Origin: Hetaerina americana
Lineage: Eukaryota > Arthropoda > Insecta > Odonata > Calopterygidae
Direction of reading: 5' to 3'
Assembly: GCA_022747635.1 (NCBI GenBank)
Contig: JAKTNV010000005.1
Location: 89,109,469 to 89,173,468 of the forward strand
DNA length: 64,000 nucleotides
Shown one piece after another: positions 1-12,304 of the stretch. The notes beneath the pieces are model-generated. The model saw only the letters and a list, made by a program, of their open reading frames with translations. It did no database searches and was not told where the DNA came from. A program made the position numbers and the translations under genes. Position 1 is the stretch's first letter; each line of letters starts with the position of its first letter.

Positions 1-3000
1 GAATGCGATGCACATACCATGTGAATACGTATGTGAGTTGGGTGTATACCATGTGAATCCCTTGCACTGTGCTTGGGTGAAGCCTCACCAAAGAACGTAT
101 AGGAAAGGCTGAATATATTGTTGTCTGTCCTCGGAATAAGGAAGGGAAGCTGTTTATTTTTAGAGACGTGTCTTTTGTGGTCGACTTCACGAGTTGTTCG
201 GCGGTCAGTGACCTGACGAATACGTCTGACATTGCATTCTTTCTGCTTTAGTACTGAGTTCCAGTACAACCTTTGTTTACATTTGGTTGATTTTAAATGC
301 CTCTTGACGTGTTAGTGCGTACTCGCCTCTGAGACTTCTCTCAGTTTTCGTCTCTCTCCATTAAAAAGATAATTCCTTCTTCGGGAAATGATTTCTCCTA
401 TGAATGCTCAAAACTTCTTCAGCTCAGGAAATTACGAGTAGAAATATGAATATGGCCAGGTGTTGATAGTGACTTCGAATGACAATTTTGGAGAAATTCT
501 TCGTCAATTTTAATGAATCTATCGTGAAATAGGAATCTTAAGCGGTATTTTCTGTTGATGTAACGTCTTGGTATGTAGTATTTCTTTGAACAGGCAATCG
601 AAACGTCTCTTTAATGTGTGGGGAATACCATGTGTATTGCCATGTCTTCTGAAGCAATGTTGATTTTGAAGTTCTTATTTTGCTCTGTGTTCCTTAATTT
701 TATCCTTGGATCTTTGTTTTAGCTAGTTTTTTTGTTTCTTAAATGTGTTATCTGTTTTCAAAACACGTTGTAAATGTATGCTTGAAATTGTATATACAAT
801 AAAAGTACTCTCAACAACATAATATGCTCGATAGTGGACAAAAAGTACGTAGGGCATAAAATAATACAAACAAGTGGATAATTGTTTACTTTTTCCTGAA
901 TATCATGATTGAAATGACGAAAAACCGTGGGAGGTATAGAGAGAATAATTACAAGGGAAGACCGGGTCAGTAGTCGGTTTAGAAGATCGTATTAATTTGT
1001 TTTGAGGATGCCATTTATTGTTTCAACTGGTTTCATAATTTTTTCAGATGTTCTCAAGTGATTTATCGGTCTTGTAATATTACTGTGATATGACTCACGC
1101 GGAAACCTTGTAAAGTTAAATCGTGTTAGCCTTCATTTAGGATAAATGATCAGGTCTTTTATTCATGACTCTTAATGTACTTTTTTTAATTCGTAATTCT
1201 AGTGCGGAGATTAAAACCAGAAGTGTATTATGAAGTTTTTTATTTGTACTCGACTCGAGTTGAAATTTTACATTCATTTCACAACACTAAAAATATTTCA
1301 TAGAATACAGTGTCATATTTTGTTTACACTTGATTTTCTTATGCGCGGATGCTGTTCCCGCATTTTGAAGTCCGCTTTGAATCGTGCCGCGGGGGAATTG
1401 AGAACTACCACTGCTCTCGTATCCGAAGGAGACCACAGGTGGCTCTGCATGCAAGAAGCGAAGCTAATTTTCCACGGGTCAGGCGTTACTATCTCCCGAC
1501 GAATGGCGGTTAATTCAGTGTGCACAAAAAAAACAATCAGCATCCGAGTCTTTTGAGATTGCACTGCCTTATTACGTATGTACCTAACTCCAGCTCTTCC
1601 CCATACCTCTTTTTGAAGCTGGAGATTGAGATGGAGGTAGTTGGGGAATCGGTGAAATCAGTTACATTTATGGATGATCAAGTTGTGGTTTGCCAGTAAG
1701 CCATCATTTCCTACATCAATTGGTTGCAGTCGGAACTGCAATTCTAAGCGCATTAGAAAATCAGTGGCATATGGTACGGGATGAAGATCAATTCAAACAA
1801 ACCAAGTATCATAAGTTTTCGAGGAAGGTGAAGTCATCCAATTTCACATTACGAGCATTTTCTTAGAAAATTATATTCGATTAATAAAATCTTTTGACGT
1901 TATTTTTAAAATTGAATAATTTAAAATTTGAAAAATATGTTGGAATCAACTATCAAGACTTAACTCTGCCAGTCACATAATTTTAAAATTGTGATTTTTG
2001 AGCTAAAGATAACAAGCAATATTGAGCCAAGTGAAACGAATAATTTGCAGTAATTAAAGAGCTTTCAGCTCTAGTGAGGGGGCAATACCGTATCTCTATG
2101 TGATGTTTACGTACGTATATCGCTTCATGTTTGCTCAAGAATGGATATGCTCAAAGTAAATACTGTGCTCACGTTAAATGTTACGAGGGAAATTAAATAT
2201 CGTCCAATTCAGCGTAATGTTAATGGCACGCCAAATTTTTTTAGGTGATGCCTATTGTTTTTTTTTATTCTGTGATATCCCCCATAGCTTTATATGTATT
2301 GCAAATCAATTTCCATGTGAGTATTTCAATTGGAGAGATAGAATCGAAGGATCATCGGTACCACTTTGAAAATACTTCCTTTAGATAATTAGAATTGGAG
2401 TATTGCTTTTAGAAATCATTTAACTGGAAAGTACTGGTATTAGTAAGACCACTCCTGGAAACACATAATTTAAGAAGTTTCAAAGACCTAGGCTTTAAGA
2501 TTTGTTTTATCTTTTTAATCTTAAATGAATAAATATAAGCCTGCTAAAAATATGTTTCCATCGCTTTTACATCGCTTGGTGGATCAGGTTTCAACAGTAA
2601 ATTCCACATGAATCCACCGAAACTCCCAGGATATTAAGGACAAATATTTTTGTGTAATAATTGTATATCTACGTGCACATATACTTGTACATCATATTTC
2701 TATGTTCCCAAAGTGTGCTTGTGTCAGTCACTTACCTGAGCACCATGATATATTTTGCATTTTGAATCGTCGTTTAGATTAGTTTTTTCAAAGATGATAG
2801 AGTATTTCTTTTTTAATTTTTGCCTCTTAGTTTTAGTGCATACAATATTTTTATTATATATTGACCTTCAGGTAAATGTTAGAATTTTTGTTCCTTGTGA
2901 CGTTTCAGGAGGGTTATCACCCAGTGACATCAACGAAATCTTATTGTTCTCCACTCAAACAGTTTTTTTCTTCCTCTCTTTGCAGGTGATTCTTTCTCGA

Positions 3001-3407
3001 TTCATCTAACCTGACTGGAATGTATATTTTTGGGTCAATAGTCCCAATCTGGGTGCGTTAAGAGGTCAGTGAATGAATTATTCATGCCAACTATGTGAGT
3101 GGATGAGGTACGTCTGCAACGTAATTCATGTAATGATAAAAGTGTGGACTCGAATTAAATTTGTGCAATTTTCATGTAAAATTTAACATTTTATATTTCA
3201 TATTTGCATTTTATGTTCCTGTAAACCTTGATTCAGTTTAAATATCTCTTGAATATTCGGGAACCAGCTTAGCTATGTCCAATGAAGCCACAGTAAATCC
3301 AGGATAAAATATTTCTCTTGTGTTCAAAATTGCTGTGAGTGAATATTGCGCCATTATTTGCGGTGCGAATTGTGACACGTGAATGATTCAACCAAATACG
3401 ATTTGTA
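1..3407. other. AT-rich stretch without a recognisable gene
   Basis: No open frame here resembles a known protein, and the longest frames (about 80-108 codons) have no recognisable motif. The first 60 bases hold a short direct repeat (TACCATGTGAAT at 15-26 and 47-58). An AATAAA hexamer at 798-803 could be a poly(A) signal for a gene further left, but such hexamers are common by chance at this base composition. If the flo-2 reading below is right, this is flo-2 intron or part of the GMC cluster spacer. Confidence 0.5.
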
Positions 3408-3490
3408 CCCCTTCATCCTCTCCTGTCCATCCCCTATGGCGCAAATGGCCTCAGCAGTCGGTCGCCTCCCCTAAAAACTAATACTACTAC
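3408..3490 (+). repeat. SINE-A, 3' tail fragment
   Basis: This is the 3' end of the tRNA-derived SINE seen in fuller form at 15945-16245. The two share, with few differences, the stretch from CTTCATCC through ATGGCGCAAATG, CCTCAGC and GTCGGTCGCCTCCCCTAAAA. It then runs into an ACT-rich simple repeat (about 3478-3490), which is a typical SINE 3' end. The tRNA head is missing, so this copy is 5'-truncated. Confidence 0.75.
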
Positions 3491-4039
3491 TCGACGCTAG
3501 TTGTAACAGTTGATATGCCAGATAAAACCGGTAGGTATCCCATATAGGTTGGTAGATCAAAATAGGGAGTAATGGGAAATAGATGGACGTCCATATTTGG
3601 ATCCACTATTCCCGTGTAATTAAAAAGGAAAAAACGCCACAGCTCTATGAACTAGTAAATTATAAACCTTTACTTAATTTTATTTTATATTTCGTGATTA
3701 AATCACAATTTGCTGGGATTTCTCTTAATTTCAATTATCCCTAACTCCCTTTTTCCTGCCCTTCTTTGGCAGATTGTGGAGTAAAATGCTGATTAAGAAA
3801 CCGTAGGTATTACTATACCTGTTCCATGAACTATTTAAATACTTACAGTACTCGATGGATGCTCGTTGAGTAGCCTCAGCCGGTGTAGAATTTCTCTTTT
3901 TCATTTATGACGTAGGTAGTATTCTAAATTTCGCCTGAATTCACCGGCGTTTTCATTTTACTGTTGTGGGTATTTTTTATAACTGCGTGAAATATGAATT
4001 TAATGAAAGAGAGGAGCCAAAGGCATTACGTCTGGTGGG
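3491..4039. other. AT-rich spacer, nothing recognised
   Basis: I see no gene-like frame or repeat family here between the SINE fragment and the LINE remnant that follows. Confidence 0.4.
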
Positions 4040-4810
4040 GAACGAATTAATATTATCCGCTTCGAAGATGATGTAGTAATAATGTCAGATTCTAATAAAG
4101 AATGTTAAAGATAGTAGAAATACCTGAAGCCTTTGAAGATTTTAATTTCCGACACATTCCGAATTGCAATTGTCCATATAAGGACAATAGTAATAATAAT
4201 AGGAAAAGGAATAGAAATTTTTGATTCTGAAATAGAACTCCACACTGCCATCGTGGATGAGGTTGAAAAGTTCTGCTATCAGACATGCCTGCCTTTATAG
4301 TAACTTTGATAGAAATAAATAAAAAAATAGCTCTTGAAAAGCAAGTTTCCGTGAACAGAAAATAAATGATCGTGTGAGCATGGTGGCCAGAAAAATGTTC
4401 ACCAAAGCATATGTCTGGAGCGTGTGAACGTACAGTTGTGTGACATCCAGGAATGCGGACAGGAAGAGGCTTGAAGCAGCAGGAATGCGCGCCTGGAGGA
4501 AGCTGAAGAAGGCAAGCTGGGTAGGTAGAAAAGGTAGCAAGCAAGATATGAAAGAAGAGAAAGAAAATAGAGCCGTTTTTGAAGGTAATAGGAGGGTAAA
4601 ATTGTTTGGGCGTGTGTGCTAAGGCATAATCAATTCTTAACAAACGCATTCGGAGGAAAGGTGTTTGCGAAGAGGACATTATCTCATAACGGCACTCTTC
4701 AAGACCATGAAGAGGGAGGGAGTTGGACTTCGCATCGGTTAGCTGCTTGAAGAAAGCGGCAATGGAGGGACAAGACTTGAGTATTCCGACAATGCATCCC
4801 CTTCAGAATA
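4040..4810 (+). mobile_element. Non-LTR retrotransposon remnant, RT palm to C-terminus (RTE/CFDP2-like)
   Basis: This is a decayed reverse transcriptase C-terminal half, readable only by changing frame. At 4052-4080 it reads IIRFEDDVVIM, matching the RT catalytic block where family members have F-A-D-D; the block is at 4061-4072. VEKFCYQT follows near 4262, matching the family pattern V-E-E-F-x-Y-L-G. Near 4390-4420 it reads KMFTKAYVWSV, matching the conserved region before the ETW motif. From 4440 an open frame of 60 codons reads KRLEAAGMRAWRKLKK, matching the family's R-L-E-A-F-E-M-W-x-W-R-R-M block. The 5' half of the element is absent and several stops interrupt it, so it is not functional. 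Confidence 0.65.
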
Positions 4811-4839
4811 CGATGGTAATTTTGGGCACATCATTTAAG

Positions 4840-4889
4840 TCAATAGGTAAGACTCAATAGGTAAGACTCAATAGGTAAGACTCAATAAG
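4840..4889. repeat. Short tandem repeat, 14-bp unit
   Basis: The unit TCAATAGGTAAGAC occurs three times head to tail (4840-4853, 4854-4867, 4868-4881), followed by a partial fourth copy. It lies just past the 3' end of the LINE remnant, so it may be that element's tail expanded by slippage. It is unlikely to be functional. Confidence 0.85.
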
Positions 4890-6002
4890 GTACAATATAC
4901 GTTCTCCGGTAGTTTGACCGCCGGGGAATCTTATTTTAAGGATAAAGTGACTTTTCGGGATCGCAAGAACAACTGAGCCGCCAAAGATATTGGCAAAACT
5001 GAAAAAGAATATCCAAATTCTTTAGAATATAACAAATAAATTTGAATCTCTGTTACCTCACACCATGCTCACCTTTCTCGATAGCAACAATTTAACCACG
5101 TACTTCTCTGGAGTGATGTTTAATTAATGGACACTTCCATCTTTTAGCAAGATTTTTATTTGTTATTGTCTTAACGGAACACGAATGCTGATTATATCAA
5201 ACACGTTGTAAACAGAAAGTGTCAAAATGCCCATTCTATTATTACAAGTATTCCTCTTCCTTAACGTGTAACCATTATATTGATGTTGCTATTTTTATCT
5301 GCGTTATATTATAGTACAGTTTCACTGTTTATCACTTAATTGGTATAAACGGAGCCCTCCTTCGGAATGAACTGCCCCTACGGGGCCTTTTCCGACTTCT
5401 CACTGTTTATTTTAATCCAGCTTAACGGGGGTGAAATCGGTTTTTTTAAATTACTTTTTATAATTCGGTAGAAATTTCATAGAATGATCTTCTTTTCTCC
5501 ACATCAATCACTCGTAACTAAAACGAATGACTTGTCGTTCTTTTTGGTCATATTCTCCTTCATCTATGTTGTATACTATAAAACAATAATTCAAAGTGTT
5601 CATTTGCACTATATAATTTCTGTTTTATCGTAACCATTCTTCTGGTATGTGTTCGTTTTCTGTAACACCTACGTGATCTTGCACTTGGAAAACATTTGAC
5701 CACTATCATTGTTTTAATAGCCACTGGTCAAGATGCCAATTCAAAGCATACAACTCTTTGTTTCTCTGACTAATCGTATCATTACATCATTTCCACATTC
5801 ACTGTTTCACTGATCATGAACACTACAATTTACATGCCAACAGTATTGCAGCGTTCGCCCCATGCGTTCGTTCACATTTTCACATTGTGTTTTCGTTCGA
5901 AAGTTTGTTTTCACATTTCCATGCTGAATCGATGCTCTCAGGACCTTCCACGATTTCAAAAAACAGTGGAAGTTGGGCGGGTGAAAGCAATTCAACATTT
6001 GG
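4890..6002. other. AT-rich flank, probably including the GMC gene 3' UTR
   Basis: No protein-coding exon is recognised. The right end lies directly downstream of the minus-strand GMC stop codon, so part of it should be that gene's 3' UTR. Minus-strand AATAAA hexamers occur (seen as TTTATT at 5156-5161 and 5405-5410). Which of these is used cannot be told from the sequence alone. Confidence 0.4.
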
Positions 6003-6905
6003 CTATTTCTTCAAAACCCTTGGTCTCCTACTCCACCCGACTCGGTTTAGCAGTCTCCGCCTCCTCTTCATTGGTCCCTTGGTCCAGAATTCTTTTATGA
6101 GGTCTGAACCCTTCTCCGCCACCATTATCACTGGGGCGTTGGTGTTCCCGGACACCAACGTGGGCATTATGGAGGCGTCTATGACTCTCAAGCCCTCCAC
6201 ACCGTAAACTTTCAACTGTGGATCAACCACGGCTTCTGGATCCCAATACGGACCCATCTTGCAAGTGCCCACCGGATGGTATATCGTGACAGAGTATTGT
6301 TTTATCATGCAAGCCCAATACTCGTCCGTGTAACGCTTCACATGCCTGCACGCGGGGAACGGGATGGAGTGCATCTTGGAGCCATATTTCCTGAAAGCTT
6401 TGGTTTGACTGAGCGCTACTACTATCTTTACGCCCTCCACGAGGGTGGCTAGATCGAAGGGATCGGAGAAGTAATTGGGGTATATGAGGGGGTAATCGTA
6501 AGGGTTTCTGCTTCTAAGCAGAATTTCACCTCTGGAACGTGGCCTTAGGAGGACTGGTATGATGCTCCAGGTGTCCAAGTTGTTTATTGGACGGTAAACT
6601 GAATCATAGAGCTTGTCGGTTATTCCATGAGCCTTTCGGATCTGCCTCCCTCCGTCAGACTGAGTGGAGCCAGAGATGAAGTGGAACTCTATGTCAGGAA
6701 AGTCAATACTGGTGTTGGCGTACTTGGTGTTCACGAAAGCCAACCCTTCGACTCCTCCCATTACCGTCAAAGGCCCGTCTCCGAACATGGCGTACTTAAG
6801 AACGGCCGGCACGTTTTCGTAGCGACTTTGTACCAGAGATACTGGCTGGTCCACCATGAATGTAAAGCCACCTAGGCCAATATGATCTTGCAGATTTTTT
6901 CCAAC
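6003..6905 (-). CDS. GMC oxidoreductase, coding exon 2 (residues 347-646)
   Basis: This exon starts [16 protein letters not shown] and carries the substrate-binding C-terminal domain. It includes [15 protein letters not shown], the active-site His in [10 protein letters not shown] and the final [16 protein letters not shown] block. It ends with TAG at 6005-6003. The last 22 residues contain about ten Arg/Lys. Confidence 0.95.
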   Translation of the reverse strand, partial: VGKNLQDHIGLGGFTFMVDQPVSLVQSRYENVPAVLKYAMFGDGPLTVMGGVEGLAFVNTKYANTSIDFPDIEFHFISGSTQSDGGRQIRKAHGITDKLYDSVYRPINNLDTWSIIPVLLRPRSRGEILLRSRNPYDYPLIYPNYFSDPFDLATLVEGVKIVVALSQTKAFRKYGSKMHSIPFPACRHVKRYTDEYWACMIKQYSVTIYHPVGTCKMGPYWDPEAVVDPQLKVYGVEGLRVIDASIMPTLVSGNTNAPVIMVAEKGSDLIKEFWTKGPMKRRRRLLNRVGWSRRPRVLKK

Positions 6906-8748
6906 CTGAAATAAATAAAAAATGCATTTTAGTCGTATCGGAATACTACACCAATCCATACTTTAGGCAGCAAAGGGTAGGCAACAAGTTTTAGAACTTT
7001 ATTCATCTCAATCAGATGTGAAAATAATGGAGCGTAGTTATAAACAAAGCAAATATTTGAGGAAATATGTGGAAGTCATGTTTGTAAAAATATAAATGAT
7101 TTCATTAACCGTACTAAATAAATTACCATTACAAGTCTGTGTCTGAGATTTAAGGGCAATGTAGTTTGACAACTAATTAACTAATTGGTGAAACTAGGAC
7201 TTTAAACCTTGGATAAATTACGCAACATTCAGTGTCAAAAATATTCCACAGCTACTATAGTATATGTCCTGGAGTTATTAAAGTACTTAATATTAGAAAG
7301 TTTATGGTAATTTATGTTATTTTCCTAAAGAACAATCCACCGAATCATGATCATGTTCATAAAAGAGGGTCCATGAATTGTGATATGATCTTTATCTTAC
7401 TGGCTACCCAATTGACTTGACCTGAATCCTAAGATTAACAATTCAGTCATAATCGACGAGATATTTTCGCCCAGGTTTTAAGAATAGGTTAACTGAAACT
7501 ATATCGATGCGGAGAAAAATTATAAACTGGCAGTATTTATATCGATATTTTAAGAATGGTGATTTTGACAATACTCACAATGCAGTTTGGCAGAGGCTTT
7601 CTGCTTAAATGCAGGTCCTATAGTTAACATATGCAAGCTGAAATATTAGGACCCCAAAGAAACTCTAGCCATATTCAAATTCAGTTCATGTCAACGACGT
7701 TCGGTCTCACCTGAAGATCAGATATCACGGGTATGCCGTGTTCCTGCAGGTGCGCTCTGGGGCCGACGCCCGACAGCATTAGAAGCTGAGGAGAAGCCAC
7801 CGAGCCCCCTGATAGAATGATCTCCTTTCGCGCCCTCACGACGTTGAGCTTGCCGTTCCTCAGGAACTCGACGCCGTAGGCCTTCTTGACCCTTGGGTCT
7901 ATGAGGACCCTTGTCACGTGGGCATGCATGGCTACGTGAAGGTTCTTCCTGAGCCGAGCGGGCCTCAGGAAGGCCTTGGCCGTGCTGCACCGTGAACCCC
8001 TCCTTATCGTACCCTGGGCCACCATGAACCCCGTCTGCTTCTCCCCGTTGATATCCCTGATGTCGTACCCGAGCTCCGAGCCGCCCTGCACGAAGGCTTG
8101 GGCCAGCGGCGTGTGCCACGGAGCCTCCTGGACGGTCAGGTATCCCCCCGTGGAGTGATATGGGGTACGGGCCACGTACGGGTTCCTGTTGTCCTCTGAC
8201 TTCTTGAAGTAGTAGAGAGCGTCCATCCAGCCCCAACCTGGATTGCCGGCGGCCTCCCACTGCCGGTAGTCGTTAGCGTTCCCCCTCACGTACAGCATGT
8301 AGTTGAGGACGGAGGAGCCCCCCAACACCTTCCCCCTGGGCCAGTTGCACCTCTGGTCCTTCATCCCCAGACACGCGGACTCCTGCGGTTCAGTCTTGTA
8401 CTGCCAGTCCAGCTTGCTCAGCTGGAGGTAGGCGGCCAGGACGGGAACGTCCGAGATCTCCGTTTCGTCTCCGCCGGCCTCCAACAGCAGCACGTTCCAG
8501 TCGGCCATTTCGGTGAGGCGATTGGCCACGACGGCCCCCGCCGACCCCGCCCCCACTACTATGAAGTCGTACTCCTTGTAGAGTTCCTCGACGTCGATGG
8601 GTCTCGCCTCGGGGTCCATGACCTCGTAGTGGAAGTAAGTGACAGCCGCGACGAGCAACGGGACGAACCAGAGGCCGGCGCCCATGACGGAGGAGGCGGC
8701 ATTGGCGATGAGGGGCAGGGCTCCCGCGGCGGCGACTGCTGCGCTCAT
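6003..8748 (-). CDS. GMC oxidoreductase, glucose dehydrogenase [FAD, quinone]-like; two coding exons
   Basis: This is an FAD-dependent GMC-family oxidoreductase of about 646 residues. Coding exons are 8748-7711 and 6905-6003, separated by an 805-bp GT-AG intron (6906-7710) in phase 0. The ATG at 8748-8746 opens on an Ala-rich N-terminus with a hydrophobic stretch at residues 24-39, probably a signal or membrane anchor. Domains in order are the FAD dinucleotide-binding motif GAGSAG (66-71), the first GMC signature [19 protein letters not shown] (138-156) and the second GMC signature [17 protein letters not shown] (314-330). The catalytic block [11 protein letters not shown] follows, with the active-site His at about 556 and its partner Asn in NTNAP at about 602. 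Length and motifs are normal for insect GMC enzymes, which oxidise sugars, alcohols or related small molecules; the substrate here cannot be inferred. The C-terminus is unusually Lys/Arg-rich. The gene is antisense to flo-2, in whose intron it appears to sit. Both exons are uninterrupted, so it looks functional. Confidence 0.95.
6906..7710 (-). other. Intron of the GMC gene
   Basis: This 805-bp AT-rich intron has donor GTGAGA at 7710-7705 and a pyrimidine-rich acceptor TTTATTTCAG ending at 6906. Splicing joins ...SDLQ directly to VGKNLQDH, which restores the uninterrupted family pattern across the junction. No other gene is visible inside it. Confidence 0.9.
7711..8748 (-). CDS. GMC oxidoreductase, coding exon 1 (residues 1-346)
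   Basis: This exon carries the N-terminal hydrophobic segment, the FAD-binding fold and both GMC signatures. It ends after codon LQ at 7711, followed on the minus strand by the donor GTGAGA (7710-7705). It is GC-rich compared with its surroundings. A 180-codon open frame in another reading frame on the same strand is only a shadow of this exon. Confidence 0.95.
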
Positions 8749-9800
8749 CTTGGAGCCGGGGAATGCTCGTGGTACTGATTATTGGTGATGGGGCGGACCT
8801 CTCTCCCTCTCTCTGCGTCTACCGCAACGACACTCTGCTGTCCTCGCCCTCTCCCTTAGGTGGGATGCTTCCTAACCATGGCGATATGGTACTCTTGATC
8901 TGTAACTGTTGGGATGAAAAATTACAACGTGTTTCAACTCTCTTCCATAGCATAATTATGAAGCACACATAGTTTACATACAGAGTGCGCAATCGTGAAT
9001 GACGCAACTTGTGGAAACACTCTTTTGATTTGAAAAAAAATAAAATATTGCTATCTCACGGAACGCACATTAATCACTAGCCTTTTCACGTTTACAGTAT
9101 GGGGCATGTTTGAATTATTTTCGTGTTTACATTAATCGCTAAATAGCAATTTTCCTGCTGACGCCACTCCACTTTTCCCGATTATCCGTTGTTCCATTCC
9201 CAACGCCGTAAATCCCAATGGTTCTTACACTCGGGCGGCCAATTTTAACTCCCCTCACCCTCCTCCTCATTACACTAGGCCACCCCCAAGGGCTCCCCAC
9301 CCTCGCGCACCTGCACACCCTCCACTTCCATAAGATTAGTCATCCTGAGTAATGATATGTTTCTTGAGCACGAAAACATAATATTTATGGATAACAAAAT
9401 CCGATAAAGATGAATGCATCGAATTTCATTTATATATATAGTATTTCATAAAATACAAACGGTAGAAATTTGATTTGCCGAGAAACATTGCTTAGGTGAT
9501 GAATTGGTCTCAAATAGTTTGTTAAACGTAAAAGACGTGTAATTTTTTTAAGTTACTCTAATCGATGCAATTTTTAATTATTGATAATAATTAATGAGAA
9601 TGCATACATTTCTCTCAGTTCTTGTGGTATCATACTAGCTCATGGTTTAAAAAATTTGTCAAACGAAAATATTTAACATCATAGGCACTGACTCTATTTC
9701 TCCTTTATTTCTGAAGAAACATAAATACGCAATTTGTTCTCTTTCATATTTTGTTCTGTAGTTCCCTTTTAAAGAATTATTTCCAAAGTCTTGCCCAAAT
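8749..9800 (-). promoter_or_regulatory. Upstream flank of the GMC gene; likely 5' UTR and promoter
   Basis: No coding exon is seen. On the minus strand, about 28 bases before the ATG, there is TCAGTA (8778-8773). It resembles the arthropod initiator TCAGT, so the transcript could begin there with a very short leader. No TATA box is placed at the right distance. A polypurine tract on the minus strand (about 8797-8870) makes a splice acceptor next to the ATG unlikely. From 8990 to 9800 nothing else is recognised. Confidence 0.25.
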
Positions 9801-11580
9801 TGTTCAGAGTTGCGTGAAAGGTAGGAGAAGGACAATGAAATGATCGATCACAGATGAGTTGATAAAGAATGAATGATGGGAGAAGGGAAAAGAAGTGTGG
9901 CGTAAGGCACAGAATGTGCAAGTATGAAGTAAAAAGAGATAAATAATAAACTGGGACGCAAAAATTGTAGGGCCGAAGAAGTATGGTGGAAGATACTGTG
10001 CGGGATGTATGGAGAGTTTAAAAAAGGAAGGGAGAAATAGTTTCAATTCACATAAAGGTGAAGGCATTATCCGGAAGTAAGAAATGAAAAACCGTGAATT
10101 CTTTTATGTGAATATACGTTGGGGTAATTATTAATAGAACCAAGATAGATTCATGGGAGATGGAAAAAATGTACAGAGGATCCATTTGGTAAAGATATTA
10201 GTCCAGGAATATCGGGAGATTACGGGGAGAATATGAGTTAGATGAGGATAGCTTAGGCCCGGCCATAGTTCATTGCGAAATAAAAAGAGCATTAAGGGAA
10301 TTGAAATGTAATAAGGCCGTGGGGTGGATAAGATCCCTGCAGAACTATTTTAAGGTCTGAATAGTTAGAGCAGTGTTTAGTCTCCACAACTCCCGTGTGT
10401 GAGGATTATGGAACAATGAGTTTGAACTCACGCGCAGAAAAAGTGATGATTAGGGTTATCAAGAAAAGGATGGCAAGGAGAGCAAATGAGCACTCGGCGG
10501 ATGGCCATTTCTTATTCCGGCAAGGGGAGAGGGACACGCGATGCCATAGCTGTGATGAGGACGCTAATAGAAAGGAACATGGGAGGCAATCAGCATCTAT
10601 TTGTTTGCTTCGTATATTTGGAGAAAGCGTTTGATAAAGTGGATCGGGAAAACATAATGAGCGCATTAGAGAAGATAGGGGTAGATAGGAGAGAGAGAGG
10701 GGAATCATCCGCATCCTGTTCATACTATTTCAGGCTGCTCAGGTGCGTGTGGCAGATGGAGAGTCAGAATAGGCAGTGTTAGGAAGAGGGGTAAGACGGG
10801 AGGCCACATTATCTATTACCCGTGATTTTGGGGTAATGCGTGAGAAAAATGATAAATGGGAAGGACTAGCAATAGGAATTAAAATCAATGAGGAATACAT
10901 AATTTCAGTTTTGCTTGCGGATGATGAAGCTGAATATGTCAAGTGCAGTCAGGGGTTACAAACATATCTGAGCGCATTAGAAGGTTAATGTGACAGTCAT
11001 GGAATGGGAAGCAAGGTAAACAAAACAAAGGCAATGAGGCATGAGAAATAGGAAAGCCAAGGTAAACGTTCTAGCAGGAGGGCAAGAACTTCGTAGAGCA
11101 GACGAAACTGTATGCCTTTCTTGGCATTGATGGTGGCAAGATGGTCAAAGTAGTCAGGAGAATCAGGTGAAGACATTCGTTTCACACAGAAGCTTTCTCA
11201 TGGAGGAAAGAATGATAGGGACGTGGATTAAGGGTGTTTTAAAATGATTGGTGAAAGCTTTGGTACAGAGTGTTGCTTTGTTTGGCGCGGAAAAATGGTA
11301 GTTTAATCAAGGCGATCGGAGTAGATTGGAGGCATTTGAAATGTGGGTGTGGGGAAGGATGGAAATGCGAAATGGTCAGAAGGGAAAACAAATGAAGAAG
11401 TGCTAGTCATGGTGGTGGAGAAGAGAGGAGTGCTGGGAGAAATCCAAAAAAGACCGAAAATGTGAAAGAAAACTTTTTGATCGGTGATAGGCTGCTGAAG
11501 AATGCGATAAAGGGGAGGAAATGTAGCAATAGAGGTCAAGAAAGTCTCACGGATGGGAATAATAAATCCAACGAATGAGC
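9800..11580 (+). mobile_element. Non-LTR retrotransposon, long but broken copy (RT domain to C-terminus)
   Basis: This is the most complete LINE copy in the window, about 1.8 kb. Purine-rich sequence from 9800 looks like the region between endonuclease and RT, with many frame breaks. From 10230 it reads GPAIVHCEIKRALRELKCNKA, an early RT block. At 10540-10680 an open frame contains YLEKAFDKVDRENIMSALEKIGVD, the RT motif with aspartates (EKAFDKVD at 10621-10644). The catalytic block is LADD at 10914-10925. After 11250 it reads LVKALVQSVALFGAEKW and then RLEAFEMWVWGRM, the family's C-terminal signature. Stops and frameshifts make it non-functional. The family is inferred as RTE/CFDP2-like from the C-terminal motifs and from the matching endonuclease at 53.2 kb. 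Confidence 0.8.
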
Positions 11581-12270
11581 GAGATGGTGTCAGCGGTCAC
11601 AAATGTAGATAGAAACATAAAAAATAACATTCACAATATTCCGAAATTTCCCAAAGTTGCTCATATTGTTTCAAGTGTGTCATCTATTATCATATCCCAA
11701 ATTTCTATTTGCCACAATGTGCCTATTTTTTTAATTTTTAAGATTTGTTTTTCATTGGTGAAGGTCATATATCTTTAATGTATAGATTAATGTCTATATC
11801 GAAGGTGATCATTGTTATAAATTTGTAATAAATTTTGGATGCGCCCATCTATGGTAGAGTTCTCTGTGAATAAAATATTTAATGAAACGAGCTATAACTT
11901 ATGACGTATGCCCGAAGACGATACTCTGTATCAAAATTGATCGCAAACTTAGCCCATTCTTTCGAACAGCCTTGTTAATTTTTGTACGTATAGTCTGCAA
12001 ACTGACTGTTCTCATAATTGCAGGAACTTTTGCTTTGGGCTTGACTCTTAGGATTTTTGCGGTTATGTTTGCGAGCACCCTCAAACCATAAATACTCCCA
12101 AATCAGTATTGTCCAAAATTTCACTCTGACAAGTTTTTAATAGCACTTAAAACGTAGATGTAATTACTTTTTTCTGCCTTGTCATCAGCTTTCGCTTGCT
12201 TAAGCATATTTTCGGTATTTAGACCCATGCCTTGCATAAAATACTTATAGACGGGTGAATATACAGGTAC

Positions 12271-12304
12271 AATGCTCTATGTACAGACCTGTTTATAGAG
12301 CATT
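12271..12304. repeat. Perfect 10-bp inverted repeat (hairpin)
   Basis: AATGCTCTAT (12271-12280) and its exact complement ATAGAGCATT (12295-12304) are separated by 14 bases. As RNA it would fold into a 10-bp stem with a 14-nt loop. No matching gene or terminator context is visible. Confidence 0.7.

Noticed and set aside
798..803. AATAAA as a poly(A) signal for a gene to the left
   Set aside because: A lone hexamer in AT-rich DNA without a coding exon before it is not enough evidence.
4092..4679. 195-codon minus-strand frame
   Set aside because: It is the antisense of the LINE remnant on the + strand, which carries the recognisable RT motifs.
7718..8260. 180-codon minus-strand frame inside the GMC gene
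   Set aside because: It is an alternate-frame shadow of GMC exon 1. The frame with the GMC signatures explains the sequence.
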